The position numbers were made by a program, and so were the translations under genes. The notes under the pieces are model-generated. The model did no database searches and was not told the origin of the DNA. It worked only from the letters and a program-made list of their open reading frames with translations. Shown here in pieces: positions 35,884-44,608 of a stretch of 64,000 bases of DNA. This DNA comes from Bradyrhizobium sp. Ec3.3 (GTDB lineage Bacteria > Pseudomonadota > Alphaproteobacteria > Rhizobiales > Xanthobacteraceae): contig NZ_AXAS01000003.1 of the NCBI RefSeq assembly GCF_000472925.1, positions 62,322 through 126,321 on the forward strand. The letters run 5' to 3'. Position 1 is the stretch's first letter. The number at the start of each line of letters is the position of its first letter.

Positions 35884-36507
35884 CGGGGGAGCACCGCAAA
35901 AAGGGTTAATATTTAAAGAAGTATCTGCTGCCTATGCTTGCATATCATTACCAAGTCCTTAGCGAAACCGTCTATTGCTTGAGCGAATCGACACGGGGGC
36001 CATACCACAGCCCGCAAGAGACTGCAGGCGAGCAGAGTAGCAAAAGTAATTCCTGTGACATTTACAGGTATATTCCCGCCAAATCGACGGCATTTCCTAC
36101 AACCGCAAGTATTGCAACGTATAAATCAACTCACGAATACTTACGTCATCTGTCCTTTGCAGTGCCCTGCAACATACTGCGGCAAATACGGAGTTTTAAC
36201 CGTAACCTGGCTAACAGAAGTGACGCGATAAGCACGTCATTAGTCATAAGCAGCAGATTCGGCCGCTAACTCAAGCCCTGTCCGCAATTGATTCCATTTC
36301 GCGGCAGACTGTGGCTTTCCCCGGCTTGGCCGGTAAAATTTTACGTAAACCGGAGAGACCGGTTTCAGCTTGTTCCGCGGTTTTGAGCCCCCCCGCGGGG
36401 CGCGTTAAGCAGAACAAAACGGCCTCCCCCCACTATCTCCGCACCAGAAACAAAGCCGGCACGTGCGGGTCAGGGGTGTCCTGCCGATGCTGGACAGGGG
36501 AAGTCAG
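35884..36507. promoter_or_regulatory. Long divergent promoter region between adhesin and LapG-like protease
   Basis: A 624-bp gap, clearly more AT-rich than its surroundings between about 35900 and 36270. It holds AAGTATT / AATACTT arms (36107-36113, 36136-36142) and, near the protease gene, two adjacent palindromes (36333-36365). The adhesin mRNA starts leftward, probably from the AT-rich stretch near 35900-35930. No open frame here looks coding. The size and AT content suggest complex regulation or acquired DNA. Confidence 0.5.
36333..36365. promoter_or_regulatory. Two adjacent palindromes upstream of the LapG-like gene
   Basis: GTAAAATTTTAC (perfect 12-mer, 36333-36344) is followed after two bases by AAACCGG-AGAGA-CCGGTTT (36347-36365). 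They lie about 150 bases before the protease start. Closely spaced dyads of this kind are typical regulator sites; the regulator is unknown. Confidence 0.45.
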
Positions 36508-37260
36508 ATGGAGACCGTTGCTCACTCGCGCGCCTGGCGCGCAGTCCTGTTCCTATGCGGATTGATCCTGCTCGGATCGGCCGCCGACCTTCGCGCCGGC
36601 ACGCTGCTGTCGCCCGGGTCCGCCGTCCTCGTGCGGAAATCCGCAGAACCGTTCGGCGTGTTCGCCTTCGCGATCTCCGCAGGTCGCGTCCGCGACAAGT
36701 GGCTTCACCTGAAGGACAAGCTCGACGACGAGATGGTGCAGCTCGCGCTATGCGACGGCGACCGCGACAACTGCGTCTCGCCGGCTGCATTGAAGCTGCT
36801 CGCCATCGTCGACCAGGCGCGCAGCCGCGAAGGTCGTGCCCGCCTCGGTGAAGCCAACCGCGCCGTCAATCTCGCGATCAAGGCGGCCAGTGACGGCACT
36901 GACGACGTCTGGAGTTCGCCGCTCGCCACCTTCCAGCGCGGCGCCGGCGATTGCGAGGACTATGCGATCGCCAAGCTCGCCGCGCTCCGCCTCGCCGGCA
37001 TTCCACCTGAGGATCTGCGCATCGTTTTCGTGCGCGACACGCAAGTCGGCGAGGAGCATGCGGTCGCGGCCGCCAGGCTCGACGGCCACTGGCTGATGCT
37101 CGACAACCGCCGCATGGCCATGGTCGAGGATGAGGCGGCACGGACCTATCAGCCGCTGTTCGTGCTCTATCAGTCCGCAGTGCTGAAATATGTCGACGAG
37201 CCGGCTTTCGTGCCGGTGAGCAGCCGGACGGCGCAGGTCGCCGCCAACGAGGCACGCTGA
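36508..37260 (+). CDS. Bacterial transglutaminase-like cysteine protease (LapG family)
   Basis: 250-residue periplasmic protease of the BTLCP (DUF920) family with a signal peptide (AVLFLCGLILLGSAADLRAG). The Cys-His-Asp triad is present as C149 (GAGDCEDYA), H184 (GEEHAVAA) and D199 (LMLDNRR), and the acidic residues next to the Cys match the calcium-binding LapG site. LapG cuts the N-terminus of LapA-type adhesins after a di-alanine to release them from the cell surface. The divergent giant adhesin is the obvious substrate. The ATG at 36508 has AGGGGA upstream. No LapD-like c-di-GMP receptor is nearby. Confidence 0.88.
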   Translation: METVAHSRAWRAVLFLCGLILLGSAADLRAGTLLSPGSAVLVRKSAEPFGVFAFAISAGRVRDKWLHLKDKLDDEMVQLALCDGDRDNCVSPAALKLLAIVDQARSREGRARLGEANRAVNLAIKAASDGTDDVWSSPLATFQRGAGDCEDYAIAKLAALRLAGIPPEDLRIVFVRDTQVGEEHAVAAARLDGHWLMLDNRRMAMVEDEAARTYQPLFVLYQSAVLKYVDEPAFVPVSSRTAQVAANEAR

Positions 37261-37323
37261 CGCGGCGAGCCGCGGCCACAAAGCCGTTTCGTCCCGCCGC
37301 CGGGGAAGCTAGCATGGCGTATC

Positions 37324-38469
37324 ATGCGGGCTTCGGGGACAAGCGGAATGCGGGCGTTGGTGCTGGCGATGGTTGCGGCGATGGTGCCGCTGATGTCACC
37401 TGCGCGCGCGCAGGCGGCCAATCCGGATCCAGCGATCGCCGACAAGCTGCCGCTGTTTGCGAAAAATCACTGCGAGCAGCAACGCGATCCCGCAGGTCAG
37501 CTGTTTTGCGGCGATGGCGAGCTTGCCGCAGCGGCCGAGAAACTCGGTGCGGCGATCGAGGCGCGGCTCTCCCGACTGCCGGATCGTCTGCCGGCGATCG
37601 AGGAGAACGCGCTGTGGATCCGGCAGCGCAACCTGAGCTGCGGTATCGTCGGCCAGACCGCGGTCCGCACCGACGACATCGATCGCGTGAAGACCTGCCT
37701 GCTGAGGGAGACCGAGGAGCGCGCCGCGATCGTGCGCGACCCCGATTTCGATTGCCTCGCGGCCAACACGGCGGCCGGCGCGCTGATCTGTAGCGATCCG
37801 GAGCTGGCGCTGGCGGAGGAGGAGCTCAACGGCCAGGTCCTCGGCTTGATCGGCAAGCTGAACCCGAGCGAAGCCCGCTTTGCCTTCGCCGAATACGGCC
37901 GCTGGACAAGGGAGCGCGATCGCAAATGCGACCTCGTCGGCAAGGAGAACGTGCCGCTGGCCGAGCTGTCATCCGCGCAAGGCTGCCTCGCCGAATATCT
38001 GAACCGAAAGACGGCTGACATCCGTGGCGCCAAGGGCGATCCGAAGCGGGTGTTCGGCCGCCAGATCGCTGCACGGCTGCCTGACACCGATGCCGCCGAC
38101 TTCTGCGTCGCCAAGATCCATGCGGCCAATTCCTGCGGCGACTTCCTCCGCATCAGTCGCGTGGTCGCGACCGGCAACGACGTCGGGGAGCAGGACGCGA
38201 AGGTCACCGCCGACATCGACATGGTCGTGCTGTCGCCCTTCACCACGTGCAGCCCGGTCGCATCGACCTGCACCGGCACCTGCTGGGACCCCAGGTCCGG
38301 CAAGGCGCAACCGGCTGCCGCCAAGCAGAACTCCCGGGAAAGCTTCAATGTGACGCGCCGGCTCAGGATCCAGCGAACCTTCGCGTTCCAGAAAGCCGCC
38401 GACGGCTGGCGCTGCAGGGAGGACGAACTGGCACCGGTGGAGTCCGGCATCGCCGGCGGGGGATCGTAG
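37324..38469 (+). CDS. Exported LprI-like (DUF1311) cysteine-rich protein
   Basis: Up to 381 residues with a signal peptide (LVLAMVAAMVPLMSPARAQA). It contains two LprI-type segments, each with paired cysteines around a helical region: CGDGELAAAAEKLG...WIRQRNLSCG and CSDPELALAEEELNGQVLG...WTRERDRKCD. The family includes lysozyme inhibitor LprI, so a periplasmic lysozyme-inhibitor or envelope role is possible. The C-terminal third has further cysteines (TCSPVASTCTGTCW) and no known domain. Start could be 37324 or 37348. It follows the LapG-like gene by 63 bases. Confidence 0.75.
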   Translation: MRASGTSGMRALVLAMVAAMVPLMSPARAQAANPDPAIADKLPLFAKNHCEQQRDPAGQLFCGDGELAAAAEKLGAAIEARLSRLPDRLPAIEENALWIRQRNLSCGIVGQTAVRTDDIDRVKTCLLRETEERAAIVRDPDFDCLAANTAAGALICSDPELALAEEELNGQVLGLIGKLNPSEARFAFAEYGRWTRERDRKCDLVGKENVPLAELSSAQGCLAEYLNRKTADIRGAKGDPKRVFGRQIAARLPDTDAADFCVAKIHAANSCGDFLRISRVVATGNDVGEQDAKVTADIDMVVLSPFTTCSPVASTCTGTCWDPRSGKAQPAAAKQNSRESFNVTRRLRIQRTFAFQKAADGWRCREDELAPVESGIAGGGS

Positions 38470-38486
38470 CTCGCGCCGTTCTTCTT

Positions 38487-38685
38487 CCTTCTCCCCTCGC
38501 GGGAGAAGGTGGCATAGGCGGCCTTCGGCCGCCGTTCTCAAGAGAACGCCGATGCTTCGCATCGGCTATGGCGCCGGATGAGGGGTTCTATCCACGAACT
38601 CAATCGAGCGAGGTTCTCGTGCGGAGAGATCCCTCACCCGGCTTCGCTAACGCGAATCCACCCTCTCCCACAAGGGGAGAGGGTG
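38487..38685. repeat. REP-like palindromic repeat
   Basis: CCTTCTCCCCTCGCGGGAG...GCCGGATGAGGGGTTC and ATCCCTCACCCGGCTTCGC...CTCTCCCACAAGGGGAGAGG make a long inverted repeat with two internal hairpins (GGCGGCCTTCGGCCGCC; GATGCTTCGCATC). It sits between the convergent LprI-like and LivK-like genes. It is almost the same as the element at 22132-22288. Confidence 0.85.
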
Positions 38686-38712
38686 CACCACCCGTGCGGA
38701 GAGAGGCTAAGA

Positions 38713-39912
38713 TCAGAACATCAGATTGTCCTTCACGAGGACCCAGCGTCCGCCCTTGACCTGCTGCACCTGGGTGATGGTGTTGGCGAGGTGATCGGTC
38801 TTGGTGAACCTCGTCGGCGGCGAGTTGAAGATGTCGAGGAATTTTTCGCCCGACTCGAGCGAGTCCAGCATCGTCTGTCCCGTGAGATCCTTGCCCGCCT
38901 TCTGCGCGTAGAAGGCAAAGGTCATCACCGTGTTGTAGCCGATGATCGCCTGCGTATTGGCGTCCGAATTGAACATCTTCTTGTAGTTGGCAAGCCAGTC
39001 CTTCACCGGGCCCTTGGCGCTGTCCTCATAGGGAATCTCGAACTGGGACGCGGCATAAAGCCCTTCTACGGCATCCTTGCCCAGCGCCGGCACTTCCAGC
39101 ACGTTGGTCGGCGTCGCGCCGAGGAAAGTGACGTCCCAACCGAGCTTCTTCGCTTCCGTCATCGCCCCGATGGTCTCGCGGATCACGGTGCCGAGCAATA
39201 CGAGATCGCAGCCGTCCGACTTCATCTTGGCGACTTGCGCGCTGAAGTCCGAGGCGCCGCGCTTGTAGCTGGTGATCGAAGCCGGTTGCACCTTCATGGT
39301 GGCGAGCTGCCGATTGAAGCCGTCGAGCACGTTCTTACCGTACTCGTCGTCCTGATGCATGATGCAGGGCTTCTGGAAATTCTTCGAATCAATCATGTAT
39401 TTCAGCGCGGCCCGCGTGCTCTCGACGTAGGGCAGCAGATTGCTGAACTTCAGCCGCTCCTGCGGCTTGGCCGGATCGAACTTGAAGGTGAACTCGGCTG
39501 CCGAGAGGGGGAAGAGCTGGAGCACGCCGGCGTCGAACAGGATGTCCTGCGCTGCAAGCACGGTCGGCGATCCCATCGCTCCCACCATAGCGAAGACCTT
39601 GTCACGCTCGATCAGCTTTTGCGAGGCCAGCACAGCCTTTTTCGGATCGTAGCCGCTGTCCTCGACGACCAGTCGAATCTTGCGGCCGTTAACGCCGCCT
39701 GCCGCGTTGATCTCCTCGACCGCCATCTTCATTCCGTTGGCGACGGGCACGCCCCACCCCTTGATCGGGCCTGACAGATCCTGATGGGTGCCGATGACGA
39801 TCTCGCCCGCCGAGATGCCTTCATTGGTGAACTTGGTTTGCGCAGCAGCCGGCAAACAGGTGAGCACCACCGCGCTTGCCGCAAGGCCGAACGCCCAAAA
39901 CGATTTCGACAT
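38713..39912 (-). CDS. Branched-chain amino acid-type ABC transporter substrate-binding protein (LivK-like)
   Basis: 399-residue periplasmic protein with signal peptide (FWAFGLAASAVVLTCLPAAA). Type I periplasmic-binding fold marks: IVIGTHQDLSGPIKGWG, NGMKMAVEEINAAGGVNGRK and the VFAMVGAMGSPTVLA strand. It should bind an amino acid or, given the acyl-CoA ligase next to it, an aromatic or short carboxylate. A strong GGAGAGGAG ribosome site precedes the ATG. Last gene of the minus-strand liv cluster, after the ligase. Confidence 0.92.
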   Translation of the reverse strand: MSKSFWAFGLAASAVVLTCLPAAAQTKFTNEGISAGEIVIGTHQDLSGPIKGWGVPVANGMKMAVEEINAAGGVNGRKIRLVVEDSGYDPKKAVLASQKLIERDKVFAMVGAMGSPTVLAAQDILFDAGVLQLFPLSAAEFTFKFDPAKPQERLKFSNLLPYVESTRAALKYMIDSKNFQKPCIMHQDDEYGKNVLDGFNRQLATMKVQPASITSYKRGASDFSAQVAKMKSDGCDLVLLGTVIRETIGAMTEAKKLGWDVTFLGATPTNVLEVPALGKDAVEGLYAASQFEIPYEDSAKGPVKDWLANYKKMFNSDANTQAIIGYNTVMTFAFYAQKAGKDLTGQTMLDSLESGEKFLDIFNSPPTRFTKTDHLANTITQVQQVKGGRWVLVKDNLMF

Positions 39913-39990
39913 CGACGTCTCCTCTCCTCAAGGCCCTTGTTGCGCAAAGAACGGGGCCCATCGCTCCTTCGCTTTTTTTGAATGGTTTGC

Positions 39991-41829
39991 TCACGCCACC
40001 GCGCGCTCGCGATACATCGCGTCGATCTCGGCCGCATAGCGCCTGTTCACAAAGCTCCGTTTCAGCTTCATGGTCGGCGTCAGCTCCTCATCCTCGGGCG
40101 TGAGCTGGCGTTCGATCAAATAGAATTTCTTGATGGTCTCGACGCGGGCGAAGTTGCCGTTGACCTGTTCGATCTCGCGCCAGATCAGGCCCTGGATCTC
40201 GATCGCCCGGCACAGGCTGGCATAATTGGTGAAGGGAATGTCGTGGTCCTGCGCGAATTTCTCGACGTTCTCCTGGTCGATCATGACGAGGCAGGTGAGA
40301 TACGGCCGCCTGTCGCCGATCACGACGGCGTCGGAGATATAGGGCGAGAATTTGAGCTGGTTCTCGATCTCCGACGGCGTGATGTTCTTGCCGCCGGAAG
40401 TGATGATGATGTCCTTCATGCGGTCGGTGATTCTGACGAAACCTTCGTCGTCCATGGTGCCGACGTCACCGGTGTGCAGCCAGCCGCGCGCATCAATGGT
40501 CTCGGCCGTCTTCTCCGGCTGGTTCAAATAGCCCATGAACAGGAAGTCGCCCTTGATCAGGATCTCGCCATCGGCAGCGAGACTGACCTCACCCCAGGGC
40601 ACGGCCTTGCCGACCGAGCCGAGCTTGATGCGCTCGGAAGGCATCATGGTCGCCACCCCGCAATTCTCGGTCTGGCCATAGACCTCGTGCATGTCGATCC
40701 CGAGCGCGAGATACCAGCGGATCAGATCCGGCGAGATCGGCGCGGCGCCCGTGAACGCAATGCGGCAGCGATCGAGCCCGATCATGCGGCGGACATTGCG
40801 GAACACCAGCCAATAGGCGAAGCGGTTCGCGATCCTGAGCGCAAGCGACGGTGCTGCGCCCTCGAGCCGGCGATCGGTCATGAGGAAGCCGATGTCGACG
40901 GCGCGGCGATAGACCCATTGCTGGAACGGCGTCGCATCCTTCAACGCGATGGTAATCGCGGAATAGAACTTCTCCCAAACGCGCGGCACCGCGAGGAAGA
41001 CGGTCGGCTGCACCTCGCGCAGATTGTCCGGTACGGTCTCGGGGCTTTCGGCGAAATTCATCACCGAGCCGAGTGCCACCGAGATGTAGTAGCCGCCGAC
41101 CCGCTCGGCGACGTGGCAGAGCGGCAGGAAGATCAGCCGGTCCTCGTCCTCCCTCGCCGGGATGAAATCGTTGGCGTGGCGCATCTGATGCGTAACGCTG
41201 CGGTTGGAATGCATTGCGCCCTTGGGCGGGCCCGTCGTGCCCGACGTGTAGACGAGAATCGCCAGATCGCCCGGGCCGCGGCGGTCGATCATCTCGTGCC
41301 AGAGCTGCTCGCGGCCGACCATGTGATTGCGCCCGAGCGCGCGGAACTCGTCGATCGACATCACCATGTCGTCGGCGAAGCCGCGCAGGCCTTCCATGTC
41401 GAACACAACGATCCTCTCGAGCGTCGGGCATCGCGCGCGGCAGGCGAGGATCTTGTCGAGTTGTTCTTCGTCCTCGGCAAAGATCACGCGCGTAGCGGAG
41501 TCGTTGACGAGATATTCGACCTGCGCCGATGAATCGGTTGGATAGATCCCGGACGAGACGCCGGCCGCGCACAAGATGCCCATGTCGGCATAGATCCATT
41601 CCGGCACGGCGTTGGCCATGATGGAGGCGACGTCCCCCGGCTTGAAGCCCGAAGCATGAAGCGCGTAGGCGATCTCCTTGGATATCTCCAGCCATTCGCG
41701 CCAGCTCGTCGGCTGCCAGATGCCGAACTGCTTCTCGCGGATTGCAGGTCTGTCACCGCGCGCCTCCACCGCGCGCAGGAAACTCTTTGCGATCGTGTCT
41801 GCGACTGTCAGCATCGCCGGTCGGGCCAT
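39991..41829 (-). CDS. AMP-forming acyl-CoA synthetase/ligase (FadD15-like)
   Basis: 612-residue ANL-superfamily enzyme making acyl-CoA from an acid, ATP and CoA. The AMP-binding P-loop is YTSGTTGPPKGAMHSN, the A5 motif is VYGQTENCG, and the A7/A8 core is GWLHTGDVGTMDDEGFVRITDR followed by a GGKNITPSEIE segment. The ATG at 41829 has AGGAGG directly upstream; a longer frame to 41973 runs into livF. Sitting between the liv ATPases and the binding protein, it probably activates the imported carboxylate. Confidence 0.92.
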   Translation of the reverse strand: MARPAMLTVADTIAKSFLRAVEARGDRPAIREKQFGIWQPTSWREWLEISKEIAYALHASGFKPGDVASIMANAVPEWIYADMGILCAAGVSSGIYPTDSSAQVEYLVNDSATRVIFAEDEEQLDKILACRARCPTLERIVVFDMEGLRGFADDMVMSIDEFRALGRNHMVGREQLWHEMIDRRGPGDLAILVYTSGTTGPPKGAMHSNRSVTHQMRHANDFIPAREDEDRLIFLPLCHVAERVGGYYISVALGSVMNFAESPETVPDNLREVQPTVFLAVPRVWEKFYSAITIALKDATPFQQWVYRRAVDIGFLMTDRRLEGAAPSLALRIANRFAYWLVFRNVRRMIGLDRCRIAFTGAAPISPDLIRWYLALGIDMHEVYGQTENCGVATMMPSERIKLGSVGKAVPWGEVSLAADGEILIKGDFLFMGYLNQPEKTAETIDARGWLHTGDVGTMDDEGFVRITDRMKDIIITSGGKNITPSEIENQLKFSPYISDAVVIGDRRPYLTCLVMIDQENVEKFAQDHDIPFTNYASLCRAIEIQGLIWREIEQVNGNFARVETIKKFYLIERQLTPEDEELTPTMKLKRSFVNRRYAAEIDAMYRERAVA

Positions 41830-41908
41830 GCCATTCCCTCCTTGTCGCTTCATCCCTCGCGCTGCCGGCTTTGCCGGCGGTCTGTTCGTCAACGAGGAGA
41901 TGCCATAT

Positions 41909-42697
41909 TTAACGCCACGTTTTCTTCTTTTTCCAGCGCCGTTCGCCCCGCGCGCCAGCCTCCTTGGCACCAAGATAAAATTCCTGGATGTCCTGGGAAT
42001 GCATCAAGCGGTCGCAGGTGTCGTTCATGACGACGCGGCCGATCTCCAGCACATAGCCGTAATGCGCCGTTTCCAGCGCCACCTTGGCATTCTGCTCGAC
42101 GAGCAGGATCGACATGCCCTGCTCCTCGTTGACGCGGCGGATGATCGTGAAGATCTCCTTCACCAGGATCGGCGACAGGCCCAGCGACGGCTCGTCCAGC
42201 AGCAGCAGCGTCGGCCGGTTCATCAGCGCGCGGCCGATCGCCAGCATCTGCTGCTCGCCGCCGGAAAGCTGGCCGGCCGGCTGGTCGATGCGCTCCTTCA
42301 ACCGCGGGAAATAGCCGTAGACGCGCTCCAGATCCTCCGTGACACCGTCGCGAGCCTTCCGCGGATAGGCGCCCATCATCAGGTTTTCGCGCACCGAGAG
42401 GAACGGAAACACCTCGCGCCCCTCCGGCACGTGGCTGAGGCCGAGGCGAACGATCTTGTCGGCCTCCATGCGCTGGATCGGCTTGCCCATGAACTCGATC
42501 GTGCCCTTCTGCGGATCGAGAATCCCCGAGATGGTCTTCAGCACCGTGGTCTTGCCCGCGCCATTGGCGCCCAGCAAGGTGACGATGCGGCCGCGCGGCA
42601 CCTCGAGCGAGATGCCGCGGATCGCCATGATCGGCCCGTAATAGCTCTCGATATTGGAAAGCTTCAGGATGATGTCGGGCGAAACGGCGGCGTCCAT
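41909..42697 (-). CDS. livF: Branched-chain amino acid-type ABC transporter ATP-binding protein LivF
   Basis: 262-residue ATPase. Walker A is GANGAGKTTVLKTI, the signature is LSGGEQQMLAIGRALM and Walker B is LLLLDEPSLGLSP, the LivF form. A basic tail (GERRWKKKKTWR) is unusually lysine-rich. It lies 4 bp downstream of livG. Confidence 0.93.
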   Translation of the reverse strand: MDAAVSPDIILKLSNIESYYGPIMAIRGISLEVPRGRIVTLLGANGAGKTTVLKTISGILDPQKGTIEFMGKPIQRMEADKIVRLGLSHVPEGREVFPFLSVRENLMMGAYPRKARDGVTEDLERVYGYFPRLKERIDQPAGQLSGGEQQMLAIGRALMNRPTLLLLDEPSLGLSPILVKEIFTIIRRVNEEQGMSILLVEQNAKVALETAHYGYVLEIGRVVMNDTCDRLMHSQDIQEFYLGAKEAGARGERRWKKKKTWR

Positions 42698-42701
42698 CGC
42701 G

Positions 42702-43460
42702 TCAGGCTCCGAGATAGGCGGCGACGACGTCGGGATGCTGCTGCACCTCGGCGGGCGAGCCCATCGCCAGCACCCGGCCGTAGTTCAGCGCGATCACGCG
42801 ATCGGAGACGCGGTTGACCAGCGACATGTCGTGCTCGACCATCAGCACGGTGATGCCGAGCTCGCTCTTCATGTCGCGGATCCAGAACGACATGTCGTCG
42901 GTCTCCTCGACGTTCAGTCCCGATGACGGCTCGTCGAGCAGAATGAACTTCGGTTCCGAGCAAAGCGCGCGGGCAAGCTCGATCACCTTGCGCACGCCGT
43001 AAGGCAGACCCGAGATCACCTTGTCGCGATAGGGCTCGAGATCGAGGAACTCGATCACCTGCTCGACGCGGCGCCGGTGCAGCTTCTCGTTGGCGCGCAC
43101 GCTCGGCAGGAACAACAATTCCTGCCAAAGCTGTGTGGTCGAGTGACGGTGGCGCCCGACCAGGAGGTTCGCGAGCACGGTCGCATTCTCGAACAGTTCG
43201 ATGTTCTGGAAGGTGCGGGCGATGCCGAGCCTCGCGATGTCGTAGGGCGGCTGTTCCGTGATATCCTGGTCCTCGAAGAAGATACGGCCCGCGGTCGGGC
43301 GGTAGATCCGCGAGATCAGGTTGAAGATCGAGCTTTTTCCGGCGCCGTTCGGCCCGATGATCGAGAGGATCTCCCCCTTCTCGACCGCAAACGAGACCGC
43401 GTCGACCGCCTTGAGGCCACCGAAATGCAGCGACAGGTTTTCGGCGCGGAAATAGCTCAT
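42702..43460 (-). CDS. livG: Branched-chain amino acid-type ABC transporter ATP-binding protein LivG
   Basis: 252-residue ATPase. Walker A is GPNGAGKSSIFNLI, Walker B is FILLDEPSSGLN. The signature region reads LPYGVRKVIELARAL, in place of the commoner LSYGQQR..., which keeps the LivG pattern. Its start overlaps the livM frame end by four bases. Confidence 0.92.
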   Translation of the reverse strand: MSYFRAENLSLHFGGLKAVDAVSFAVEKGEILSIIGPNGAGKSSIFNLISRIYRPTAGRIFFEDQDITEQPPYDIARLGIARTFQNIELFENATVLANLLVGRHRHSTTQLWQELLFLPSVRANEKLHRRRVEQVIEFLDLEPYRDKVISGLPYGVRKVIELARALCSEPKFILLDEPSSGLNVEETDDMSFWIRDMKSELGITVLMVEHDMSLVNRVSDRVIALNYGRVLAMGSPAEVQQHPDVVAAYLGA

Positions 43461-44603
43461 CGGTTCCGCTCCGACTTCACATAGATCTTCTGGCGCTTGA
43501 AGGTCGCGCGCTTGTAGAGCGGGAACAGCTGGAAGAAGAGCTTGATCTTCAGCCAGCGGCCGTAGAGGCCGAGCGGCTCGAACAGCACGAACAGCACGAT
43601 GATGATGCCATAGATTGCGCCCTTCAGGCCGTTGAGCGAGGCGAAGGCCGCGACCTTCGACTGGACGTTCGCCGCGCTCTCGCTACCAGCCCCGAGGGTC
43701 GCGGCGATGCCGGCGATGATGCCGGGCATGTCGTCCTTCAGATAGGTCAGGAACGGATCGATCATCACGATGAAGATCGCCCCCAGCACCGCACCGTGCA
43801 GGCTGAACGTGCCGCCGATCAGGATCACGATGATGAACTCGATCGAGAGCTGGAGCGTGAACATCTCCGGCGAGATGAAGGAGAGCTTGTGCGCGAACAG
43901 CACGCCGGCAAAGCCGGTGATCGCCGCCGAGATCGCAAAGGATTTCACCTTGTAGAGCGCGACGTTGACGCCCATGCTGCGCGCCGCCGGAGTCGCGGAT
44001 CGCAACGAAGGCGCGGCCCGTCGGCGAGCGCAAGAGATTGAGCGTTCCGACGATCGTCAGAATCAGAACGGCCAGGCAAAGGAAATAGAACGTCGGACTG
44101 TCGCGCGGCACGGCGACGCCGAGCAGCGAGAGCGTCTTGATGCGCATGCCCTCATTGCCGTTGGTGACGCTTTCCCAGCGCGCCAGAATTTCCTCGACGA
44201 TGAAGGCGAAGGAAATCGTGGCGATGACGAGATAGATGCCCTGGAGCCGCAGTGCCGGGAAGCCGACCAGCGCGCCGATCAATCCGGTCAGGAGCCCAGC
44301 GGCGACGAAATAGACCGGAAACGGCACGTTGTATTTCTGCAAGTAGGCCGCGGTGTAGGCGCCGATCGCAAGGAACGCGGCATGCCCGAGCGAAGCCTGC
44401 CCGGTGAAGCCGGTGAGGATCAGCAGCGCCACGCCGACTGTCGCATAGATGCAGACGAAAACGAGCTGGCTCATAAGGTAGCTGGAGAGCACGTAGGGCG
44501 CGATGAGCAGCACCGCGATCAGGAGCCCGTAGGAGACCACGTAGCCCGAATGCGGGAACAGGCGGATGTCGTCCTCATAGTCGGTCTTGAACAGGAAGCG
44601 CAT
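43457..44603 (-). pseudogene. livM: livM-like permease with apparent frameshift
   Basis: Branched-chain amino acid permease in two frames. The N-terminal part starts at 44603 (MRFLFKTDYEDDIRLF) and carries LivM marks (GFTGQASLGHAAFLAIGAYT, PALRLQGIYLVIATI) up to AFVAIRDS. The C-terminal part resumes in another frame at AARSMGVNVALYKVKSFAIS and runs to 43457. The family normally reads IRDSEIAARSMG here, so about five bases seem missing near 43988-43990. Without the shift the protein would have about 380 residues. This is either a real inactivating mutation, programmed recoding (unlikely) or a sequencing error. The surrounding liv genes are intact. Confidence 0.8.
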
Positions 44604-44608
44604 GGAGT

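Noticed and set aside
36054..36070. TGTGA half-site, thought of as a CRP/cAMP site because of the nearby cyclase
   Set aside because: The second half (TCACA) is absent; one half-site alone is expected by chance.
35934..36269. Open frame of 111 codons in the adhesin/protease gap
   Set aside because: No ribosome site, no domain, and composition unlike neighbouring genes; more likely regulatory DNA.
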